The notes beneath the pieces are model-generated. The model was not told the DNA's origin. It made no database searches and saw only the letters and a program-made list of their open reading frames with translations. From contig OX465284.1 of the NCBI GenBank assembly GCA_949987705.1, positions 115,551,163-115,615,162 on the forward strand: a stretch of 64,000 nucleotides of DNA. Direction: 5' to 3'. The stretch comes from Thereva unica. Taxonomy: Eukaryota > Arthropoda > Insecta > Diptera > Therevidae. The translations under genes and the position numbers were made by a program. Positions 13,201 through 25,200 of the stretch are shown piece after piece (the first letter of the stretch is position 1; the number at the start of each line of letters is the position of its first letter).

Positions 13201-16200
13201 GTTGGCTTTCTCGTTCCCATATTTCTATGTCCGGAAACCCAAACGATAGTCACATTGTACTTTCTAACAAACCTATCCAGCTCTGCTTATCTCCACTAGT
13301 TTTAAATTATACTACGTCCTTGTGTAAGTTTGAGGTTCATTTTTTTGGCAGGTCTAGAGGATTGCCAGCACCTGCGCTTAAAAGATACTAAAGTCCAAAG
13401 AAAGGTACCAGGATAGGGAATAGTTAGAGGTCTCTAAATAGACCTCTGTTCGGACATCCTCTATCGTTTCGGAGCGGTCGGTAAATATCCGTATATCAAA
13501 CTTCTTCATTGCGTACTCGTTTGTCCACTCTCTTCTTGAGGGTATTTCGACGAAGAAGCCTTTCTTGAAGGTCAATTTAGGGCAACGGTAGTCTATGGTA
13601 GTGGTGACAACATCCTTTGGTAGAAAATACAAGATGCTGGTATGATCGTAAGGTTATGACCTCCAGGCCTAGGATTTGGTCAGTCTATGGGCACTGCGCG
13701 AGTCTATGTGCTTAATGTTTAGTCTTAACCACGTACCCTTCAAGCTTTGAACTATACTTGGCACAAATTTCGTTATTTACCGACCAGCATTTAAAGGGGG
13801 TATGCCTCATGGGCCCCATGTATTAAATTTGGAACATGCCGAAAAAGGGATTTCCCCTTATGTTCTTTATGAGGATCCCATGTGACAAATAAGGGACTTC
13901 TTAGGAGCACCACACATAAGGGATTTCTTAGGAGCACCACACAAAGAAAATTCAGCAATATTGAAATGAGGCGTGCCCTATCAGCTTCTCAAAAGGCAAA
14001 CACCACAAATCCACAAATTAACTGGTATAATCCCAAGATATCCCATATGTACTCGTAAAGCTTTTTCCACAAACCAAAATACCAAAAACTCGTGTACCTA
14101 AGGTTTTTTGAACAACTTAGGCGTATGTCTGAGTTTAGGGAGTTTATCTGTGCTTTAGCAAAGATTTTGGAGAGCTTTGGCTGTCTCCTAGAATGTAACT
14201 GCCTAGTGTTCACTGCCTGGCTTTAGCTAGAGCCGGGCATTCACACAAGAAGTGAATTCGTGTTTCCTTTTCGTTTGTCGCCCCGCAACTACGACAGAAG
14301 ACGTTGTGCGGGTATACCCAACTAGCCGGCATAGTCCCCTAAGGACCAATGTTACGTAACGATTGTCATAATTCTGGTAATATCGCTTTGGGTTGGGTTT
14401 TGGAGACTCATTATTTTTAAAGTAAGCCAAATGATCTAAGAGAGTAGGTATTGGGACGCTTTGGTGTGGGAACATTTTTAGCTATCTCCAAATATAAAGC
14501 AAGCAAGTTTTAAATGCGGTCTATCTTTACCTAGATCGGTTCTCTTCCAATTGCGGAGGTAAAGCAGCCTTGGACGTAATTTGTACTCAGTTGGGGGACC
14601 CCGGAAGAACGTCTTGCGCTGAGAAGTAAAGAGGACAAACGAGAAAAGAGGAAAGTTAACTAGGCCGATAAAATGAAAAGGCACTGCATTCGAACCACAA
14701 ACCTCTGGAATGGTAGTCGGGCGCCTTAACCCCTGGGCTACCGTGACCAGGGACTGTGCAGAATCTGTAAAATATCCTTCGTATTTTAAATATATCGCCA
14801 AAGTGTTTTTAGTAACTATGAATCGACTTTAATAGAAAGTTGAATTTCATTGTATACTCGTCTTTCCTGTTGTAATCGATCTTCTATAGTCAATGTATTG
14901 AAGAAAATCACCCACAAGCTTAAGACCATTTATATACTACTTAACTGTTGATCCATTCCTGGAAAGACAAAGTCTGCATTTCGGTAAATAATATGCTTAC
15001 ACAAAATTGTGGTAATGGTTGTCATTTTGTAATAATAATAATTTATACAAAACTAACGAACTGGTACATAATACTGTTGTAAGAAAAGTTCGCCCAAAAA
15101 CTTTTTATAGACAAAGCCACAGACTCTTCTTGTAACCCTCATAAATTAAAAAAGAGCGCTATTAAATGTCACCACAGCTTTATGCTACTACCTTAAGTGT
15201 GATATTTATTTTTTATTGTATTCCGCTTAGCAAAAATTATGTTTATTAAAAAGCCAAAATTAAAATTAACATTATGTCATTACCAATTTTGAGAGCGGTA
15301 GTTAATCTGTATGTATTTGTCAGTTAATTTTTAATTAATTACCTCATAAAATATTAAAAATTTCGCCAAACATTTGTGCTAAATGAATCATTCATAATTA
15401 AAAATATAATGAGATGCCTTTAATAAATATAATTTTATGAAGTTCGTTTCGGTTTAATAGCAGCAGACAAACACTCTCTCACACACACCCAGAGAGATAA
15501 AGTATAATACTGGCAAATAATATAATCATTGACAATGAGAATGGCACATTTCAAAATTTATGATATTCTATAATAGGATATTATTTAGTATCCTGGCATC
15601 TCCGTTAAACAGTTTAATCTCCAAACAAATACCTCTGAGGCGCGCACAAGAAAAATGATATCGCTTAACCTTGGCCAGTTCAGTGTGGTTGATGGTGTAG
15701 TCGTCCACGTCGTCATCGTCCTGTATTTATGTATATATATATGTATATATTGTTGATGAATTTTAAATTAAACATAATTTAACAAATCCCCAGAGGCTTT
15801 TCAATTTTTCATAAATTTCACGCAAAGCGCAGACTGAAAGTAAAAAAAAAGGAGTTCGCCACACAGCACCGCAAGAAATATAAGTATACACAACATAAGG
15901 CAACACACAGTGACAGCTGTGATAGTAAAAAGCTTCCTATAATTTGTCGTCCTGCCGCTAGGATACGCGCCAGCAGGAATGTTATGAAGAAGGACACAGC
16001 TACAAAAAAAAAAAAAAATGTCGTACCTCGACCTGAAACGAATCTTGTCACGTTTTCAGATTCCTGCCGAGCGAGAGAAGAGAGAGAGTGAGTCCTTCCT
16101 GTGTTCGTGGAATAAACGTGAAAAGGATCCGTTTTTTTTTTATTTTCTGCTGCTGTTGTTGTTTGAATTTCCTGTTTCCTTGTCTCTACATTAAAATATT

Positions 16201-19200
16201 AAAACAAAAGATGTCAGTGTGTGTAGAGAATTCCTAGATACGACCCTATCCACTTGTCGTACATACATATATGTACGTGTATTTTTTTCGGGTGCTCAGG
16301 TACGTTGAAAGAAAGAATTAAATATTTCATTGCGCATCTGTACCTCTCCAAGGATATTCCTTATTTATTTGAACGCCAACGAAATAAGCAAAAGGCATCC
16401 TTGTAACATATTTAAATGTCCACATCTCTCTTTCTCTGGTGCTGCGCTTCTGGCTCCTTGTTGAGCACTTTCTGTCGTCTGGATTTTTATGAAAAACAAG
16501 GATTTCCTGTAAAAATTTAAATGGCATTTTTCTTACCGGTCTTCATTCATCCCCGCCATTCCTTTCGACCCCCCAACGCCCCCCCACCACATCCAACATG
16601 ACTAGGTATAATGTTAGCACAAATAAGGAATGAACTTTATGCAAAATTCAAAATGCACTCTTTGCACGTGAAAACTCCTCCACGGAATTTATCCCTTCCG
16701 AAATGGCATTCAGCAATTTCTCGTCGACGGACGACAAGACTATACCAGCAAGGAAGGCACGTTTCGAATTTACAAAGTAGGATACAAGGATACATAAATT
16801 ATATCCATATATAGTTGTGCCCCATCCCGGTGACATTAAAAGGCTCCGAAACGAATATGAAATATACATTGGCCCCACCCACCCCCGCTTCGCCAGCAAG
16901 GACAAATTAGGACGTTCGAAGGAAGATATGATTGATGAGAAGGATTTACTTTAAGAAATCTGCATTTCCTTCTTTCATCGCCACACATATATCCTTCAGG
17001 AAGGGTTTATTACTAGGGAGGGGGTATGCCTGATAACTATACCCGATATACCGCCAGCCCGACCCAGCCTCAAATTTGATTGGCCCAATCCATTATGGTC
17101 CTGTCAAAATATTTATGTGCCAGGGATACGTTACGGCCTCAATCAATACGCAACCAGTGGTAATTATCACGTGTCATTTATCATTATAATTTACGCATTC
17201 TCTCTCACGTATTTTCCATTTGCGATAAGAATATTGCTCGTAAATTCTTATATATATTTTCCTTGCCTTTTTCACGAATCTGGGCTGCCTTCGCGCCGTG
17301 GCTAATGTGAAGCAACGGAGCAGCCCTTGGTATAGAGCATGGGAAGTGTTAACATTATTTCAGGATTTGGAATAAAAATATAAAAACCGAGGGGTAATAT
17401 CTTTTTGGGGCTATTTTTCTCGTATCAGGGTATCATCCCCGGGAAGAATGAGTGATAGAAGAAATAAAATTAAATTATTTATTAAAGCTGGCGATGAGTG
17501 GCGCTTTAAGGGTATCAAAATTTGCTCGGCAATTGGTAGAAAAGTGCAACAATTTGTCACACCTTCTTAAATTGCATTGGACTGGTTTTGCATCAACGTT
17601 TGGTTAAAATTTGGATGGTATTCTGAGTAGTTTTAAATTTCAACATGAAGATGGCGCGGCATTTTGGTCTTCGAGTTTTAAATTTCAACATAAAGATGGC
17701 GCTGCATTTAAGTGTGCAGTGTCATCTTCATGTTGAAATTTAAAACTTCTCAATGATACAAGATCTTTCAACAAGAGATGTTATTTTAATTTTGTTCCTG
17801 AATTTCTACCACCCAATAAGTGGGTATGTATCGATCCATACCTAAATACCTCCTAGATTTTACTGGCCAAATGTGATAGTAATGGCAGTTCTATGTTGGT
17901 AGTTCAAAATATGGCGCGTAATTTCAAATGACACCTCTTGTTGAAACATCCTTTGACAGTTGTTTTTTCCAGTCGATGTTAGTGTTGTCGTAAGAGTAAC
18001 AAATTCTAATCTTTTTCTTCGGTGGCTTTACAGCCCAATTCGAACCTTGGCCTCCATAAAAAAAATCTAATATTCGCGACTTTCAAAAATAGCGAGTAGC
18101 ATCAGTAACGTCGAAAATGTTAGCTATCTGGTTCGGGACAGTAGGTATATGGACGGTTGAGTGTGAGAACTAGGTCATGAACTACTGACTGACCCGATAA
18201 CCACCGAATCATGAGAAATTCAAAGGCTAACAGAAGCTACACACGAAAATATAATAGGAAAAACGTTTTTGTCAATGACTAAAGAATTATGCATGCGTAA
18301 ACGCTGCTGCGCTTGCTCACTTCGATCCCAAAAAACCGGTATTCGAGTAAACATTTCCAAGGTTCTATTAGAGTGGTTTAAGCATAACGAATTAGCTTTT
18401 TGCTTTAAATTATAAATTTAGATAAAACCTAGGCCCACCAAAGCACACCTGAGACGTAAAAGCAGCGAAAATAATAGGAAGGTGATGGCAAGAGTTCTTT
18501 TAGGATAGCCGAGAGGGAGAGTTTCAAATGGCATTATCCAACAAATTCGCACCGCTCGTAATACCAGACGATGTCAATGTAGAAGAAAAGCAGTTATGGG
18601 AGTGGGGTGGTGTGTCCTTCTATCCGTAAACGAACGCAGCCATGGATCTCGAACAGCTGTCTGGACCTCGTCGATTAGCGGAAACGAATGAAACACGTCA
18701 ATTTCGAGCAATACCAAATATTGAACAAGGAAGTTCGACACAAAATGAAATCGGAACGAGAAGCGTACTTGACATGAAAGAAGCGGCGTCGAGGGACGAG
18801 TACCGGGCGCTGTACCAGACAAAGATATCTAGGATATTCTACGAATCAGTTTCTCGATACGGAACCGACAATTATCGAGATGTATACGGCAATCAAATCG
18901 CTGAAAATGGAAATGCGCTAAAAATAGATCAAGTAAACCGAAGGTGATGTCTTGTCACAACCACTCCATGGCATTCTAATCACGTCCCATAGGCGTGGAA
19001 GTAAGCGATCGTTGTGCCAATTTTAAAGAAAGGCGACAGTCAGTAATGCAATAATTGTCGCAATATTGGCCTCCTTACGATCGTCGCGGACGCATTGATC
19101 GAATATTCGCTCTCCGTCAGCTAATGGAAGAAAGTATTCGTTGCCGAAAACTAGCTGTCGTTGTTTTAATCTTGGAAACCGAACACGTGCCATTAAAAAT

Positions 19201-22200
19201 CATCCAACTTCTCTAAGCGTCGTATGATGGCGTTGGTGTCCGACAAGGAGACGTCGCTTCGCTTCAACATTGTGATCGACGCGATTATGCGTGAAGGATT
19301 TGTTGGACGACGCGGAGTTCGATACGACCACAACAACTTCGTAATCGACTTATTGTTCAAGGACGATAACGTCGGATCGGAAACGTGGACACCGCTCAAA
19401 TCGGATGTCAACCAGGTCGAGGTCTTCAAAATGCGATGCTTGAGGCAAATCCTCGGTGTCTCACTCTGCAATCGCCTTCGAAACGAAACAGTTAGACAAA
19501 GATGCGATCAGTAGACACTGATCAACTGCGGTGGTTTGGACATGTTTGCCAAATGAATGATAACCGCTTGCCACGTAAACTACTCTAGCGATGCGACGAA
19601 AATTTATCTGCAATGGAACGATCACATATTCCAAATCGCCAAACAAGCCTCCCAATGCCTTGGCTTTCTCAAGAGATGCAAGTTCCTCCTCCAGCCAGCC
19701 GCATTGGCTACAATATACAAATCCTACATTCGGCCGCGCCTCGAATACAACTCGCATATCTGGGCAGGCGCCCCAAAAACCACCTTGGCTTGTCTCGACA
19801 AGGTGCAAAATCGTGCCCTCAAACTCATTGGTGATGGCCCCTTTCGCGCCTCCATAGACACCTTGAGCCACCGTAGGAATGTAGCAGCCCTCTCCATACT
19901 TTATCGCTATTACCATGGCGACTGTTCCACCGAAATTCAGGACCTCCTGCCTGCACGGCAATACTTTTCCCGCAACACAAGACTAGCCCGCTCGGCTCAC
20001 ACCCATACCCTACAGCCCCCTCGTTCACGCACAATACGGTTTAGAAGTTCGTTTATGAATAGAACAACTCGACTGTGGAATAATCTCCCGCAGTCAGTAT
20101 TTCCGAACTCGTACAACATCTTAGAGTTCAAACGCGAGGTTCATCGTCATTTTCTTCTACACCCTCCAGACCCCCTCTAACTTTTCCTATTCTCCTCTAT
20201 TCTTCAAACCAAGCTTACTACTAGACATTGCACCATGAACTGAACGACATGACGGACTGGTAGTACAAAGGGTTACACCTAAGCTTGGTTTTTTCAATAA
20301 AAAAAAAAAGGAAGAATGGAGAATTCAAGGTTCGGCACCTAAGAAAACCTGGCTAAAAAATATCGAGGGCGACTTAAAGAATCAACCATTATCACGAATC
20401 GTGAATGTAGTTCGAGACTGAGCGGCACCGACAGTAGCGTATCCGTTCGTGGGACCTCCCGCTTGGTCCGCCAGCTAACGGATAAAAGAGCAAGAAGACA
20501 AGGGTAAACCAAGGGTAAGAACCCTATGTAGGATCACGAAGATCCTAGATCACGTCGAAATGATCGTTGATCGTTACATCCAAGTTTATGTCTTAACCCA
20601 TTATTATTTTCGGCATGTTTTCTATATGGACTAATAGCGGACGAGGTATCGTTTCTTGTCTGTTCTTAGTATGAAGGTTAACTACTAGCTAGCAGCTAGT
20701 TTTGTAAAAATCGTGTGATCCGTTCTTTGTGATCAGTACTTTTTGAAATGCAATTCAATGCTTACCATAAAATTCACGTGTTTTTTTACATAACTCATAC
20801 TAACAAGTTTTCTTTGTTTATTTAATTTTCCAGGTCTGCACCAACGTTAATAGGTGCTTTTGCGATATGGGTTGGGGAGGTATCGATTGTTCCGATCCAA
20901 TCGCATTGACAACGCCACTGCCTACCATTGCTGCTTCAACTCCAGAAAGCACAATAAAAATGGAGAAAAAAGAAACGCCTTACGGTATGAATTTATATGT
21001 ACATAATAAACTAAAAATTTACTAACTAAAAACCAAAAAAAAAAATACAAACAATATATATTTTTCTTAAAATACATCTTAATCTATATTTTTGCTTTAT
21101 AAATGTTTATTTAAGTTTTCAATAATTATGTGTTTTTTCTTACATAAAAATTAGAGTAAAAAACAAATTACTTTTGTATATATAGGTGTTCAACTTATTT
21201 CCGAGTGCCAGAGTAAATCTCTTTTTTGAAAAAAAAAATCGAAAAAAATATAAATACAGCTACTTTTGTTTATAAACAATTTAATTATTTATTAATTTAT
21301 TTCTTTTTCGTTCCTATGATTGCTTCTTTCTAAGTATTTAGTTATATAGAAATATTAAAGAAGCTTTTTTTCATACTTTTTAAGTTTAAGCAAAAATAAG
21401 AAAAGAAAAAAAAGCGAAATATTAATGTTTGTGCTACAGAACAATTTTTTTTGTACTCGACCTGAATTTGGTAATAGATCAACCAGGGGAATTATGACAA
21501 TGGTAATCGTCTCAAATAAAGATTGAAATAGAAAATTCATATAACAAAAAATTAATTTCTTGATAATTTATGAAAATGAAAATCAGGAAATTATTTTCAA
21601 TCCATTAAGAATTCTTTTTAACACATATTAACAAATTTCACTTCAGTTTAATTGTTTTACTTTATATCTTGTACTAGTTTTTTCAAAATTTTTATCGTAG
21701 TAATAAAATGCAACACTCATTTTATTTAAACAGTTTTTTTTGTTGTTTTTTAAACGCTTAACAAAATTGAGAAATAACATTTTTCCAACTTTTCACAAAT
21801 ATTTTTAGATATTTAAGTTTTTATGGTATTTTGAAATTCTTCTACTAAGATCTATAGGCACCTTTTTACCTATTTACTGTAAGACTTTGGAGCTTATGTT
21901 ATTGGAATTTTTTCGGTATTCCTCATTTCTACAGTTTTACTTTAAATTTCCTTTATTTTTTAATATTCAGTGCGATGTCTTATCTAGGATGACGTGTTTG
22001 TTGTACATCTACCAAAAAAAATTACTTAGACCACTTTCTTGCATTTCTTATCGTAAAAGATATTAAACTCCTCTGCCGAACTTCTCATGATCAAGATATG
22101 AATTTAAAGATGAAAATCGATTGGAGAAAGACACTATCAATCCGTTTTGAACGCCGCCGCGCCCGTGTCGATTCGGTCTCGATCAGATTGAATTTCTTTC

Positions 22201-25200
22201 GGTCTTGAATACTTTGATATTCGTTGATTTAAGCTTGGTCTCCGAAACTACCTTTTTGGCCTGTTGTTTCTCCTTAGAGAATACCCTAAGCTGAAGCCAT
22301 TGACCGTAGCAAAAATTTTACACTATTACAATAGAGGTTCTTCCACCAAAAATACATGCTCTCGTGCCGTGTTTCCAAACGACAATGGGCCTCTCCACTT
22401 AATCTAGCAACTACGAGACCCTCATCTCATCGATCACTTAGGTCTTTTACAATGTAAAAATGGCATAAGCTTTTCAAGATGGAAATAGAATTTTTCCTTA
22501 CGAGCCTTCCTTGTACTATTGTACCATGGGAGAAAACTACGTTTGTGCAGCGATTAAACAATTTTATTTTTAAGCAAGCCAAGGGCTAATACCCCCACTT
22601 CTCTGACTTCAGCCCAATAATGCTCAGTTGAATCCACATAAGTGGCTTCACCGGATACAGTTCAGTTCATGGTACAATAATACGAGGTAAGCTTATAAAG
22701 AAAAGCTCTGTTTCCATATTGAAATGCTTTTACGCTTTTTACTTCAGAAAAAACCTCAGTGACGTCACGGGAATAGTACATTACATATCAAGGGCCGAAA
22801 GGAGGCTTTTACGGACGAGTGCGGAGATGGCCGACCGAGCCGAAGGCGAGGTCGGGCACCGCACGAGTTCGTAAAGCCTCCGACGCGACGGCCCGAGACA
22901 TGTACCGTACTTTTTTTTACAAGTGCCCCGAAAGTGCCTCTTCCACTTGTAAATTTTCATCAGCCATATTTATTTATTGGTTAAAAACTTTGAATAACAC
23001 CGAGTACACGCAGTAAAGTGTCGCGTTTATACCGCTATTTATATTTGTTGGTATGCATGGCTCGGTTGCCTAGTGACGGAGTGCCTGGCAATTTGAGAGG
23101 CTCTGGGTTTTTTTCATAAGTTAAAAAACTATGAGGAGCAGACAGTACATAGTAACTCGAAGCGGGAGGTAAAGATTTTTATCATCCGCCTCGGTACTTT
23201 ACCTCCCGCTCGCTCGGAGGTCTGGAAAACGCCACTTTCGGCAAAGAGAACGGGCGCTTTCAGTAATGCAGGATGCGTGCGCAATTGACTTATTCAGTCA
23301 TTGAAAGCTTCACACTTTAATTGCTGAATAAGTCATTTGCGCACGCATCCTGCATTACTGAAAGCGCCCAACATGCACGAAAAGAGGCACTTTCGGGGCA
23401 CGTGTGAAAAAAAGGTTTTTTTCTTGTGAGCTAAGATCTGAGTGATCTCACAGAGCCTTTATGAACTAACCTTGCTGTTCCTGTTCAGATCGTGCTTGAA
23501 ATTGTTGCCGCTTTTTCGCCAGAAGTCAGAAATGCAACAACTCACTGGAATGGCGTTCTACTTATTCCAGTTGATTACGCCCTTTTGAACGAGCTTTTAC
23601 GTTCATCTTCAGTTCGGGTACAATTGGGCGAAATGGGGTCTGTATTATCCTCAGTTTAATATGTGGAAATTGTATGTGAACCGGTGAAGCCAAGGTGGGA
23701 ATCATTGAAATATGATAGGAGAAGAGGGCTATTCCGTTTCATTTGTAAATAAGCCCCCCGATCCTTCGGCAAGAAAGAAATAGCTGGTAACAAACCGCTA
23801 GAAGGATGAAAGAGAAACATTTAAAGTGGTCTAGTACTCTTCAGTCTAGGCGCAAAAGCTCTTAAAAGCAAAAGTGAGTGCCAACGGTGAAAAAGTGTAC
23901 AGTTTTCTGGGTTATGTAGAAAATTCCCTTCGTTAAACCTTTCTGAACGAACAAGCTCACACTCACACAGAATGAAATTAATGCATCGGGATTTAAAGAA
24001 AATTGTCGCAAGCACAAGCATAATAGTGGAAGCATACAAAAGCAAAAATAAAGTATACAAAAGGAAAATAAAATTTCATTTAAATTACACAAAAGCTTTT
24101 GGAGCCTAGATACATACGTCCTCGTGTAACCTGCAAACACAAAAACTTTTCTGAAAGTTTTTTGATAATTTAGATTGAAGTAAAGTTTTCATGAGAACAG
24201 AGGGGCTTTTTTATTCGTGCAGACACCAAAGATTTTCTAAGCATTTATTTCGTAAGCTTTTCTGACATTTTATTGAAAATTGAGAGAAAGTAAGCTTTTC
24301 ATAAAAAAACACAGTAGAGCTTTTTTATGCGTACGTCACCAAAGCTTTTCTGAAAGCTCATTGACAATTTAACTGGAATAAGCTTTTCAAACAGCAAAAG
24401 CTTTTATCAATCCATATAAAAACGGAGTAGAAAAATATCTTCACCTACGTTTGAAATTCGTTAAAGGGCTTTTGCATTTTGTCGCATACGTCCTCGTTTA
24501 AAATCGACTAAAAATCAATATGGGCCAAATTTAATTTATGTAGAAGATAGAAAAAATACTTTCGTGTGTCTTGTAATGCACTATACTTCTTCTTATTCCG
24601 AAATCCTAAGATAGAGGAAGAACTACTGGATGAAGAGCTAAAAGAAAATTATATAGAAAAATAAAAAAAGGTTGTTCAGATAGCTTTATTGTATAGCTCT
24701 TTTTTAACTTTATTTATTGAACGAAATATAGCTGCATTAACCATGAATACATGAATACATGTGCACTAAAGGATTTATATTGTCCCATAGATTGCATAGA
24801 GACAGTTTTTTAGATTATTTTACTTATTACATATGACACCCAAATATATTCACCTTACATACAAAAACCAATATTTTATCCTGTTATTATTTTGCATGAA
24901 CGATGTTAACCTTGAAACACCAAAAATCATTATTTTTTTAAATAGAAATGAAATTCCACTATGAGTGATCAAAAACGACTATTAAAGTCTAAAATCACCT
25001 ATTTTAAGCTTATATTATATGGCTTAGAATAATCTAGACTCAAAACAGACTGTGTACTAGCAAGACTAAGTATAAAACTCCTAAAGGAACTGCGGGGATT
25101 GTTCTTGCATTTTGCATTGAAAATCTCTTTAAAGTTTAATGTAAGTACAAAAAAGTAGCAACGATTTTTATTTTTATTTATTTTTTAAACATTCTTTTAG

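Noticed and set aside
19557..20180. A host gene encoding a 207-residue protein
   Set aside because: Conserved post-RT motifs and an A-rich 3' tail show it is a retrotransposon fragment; the first Met is not a real start.
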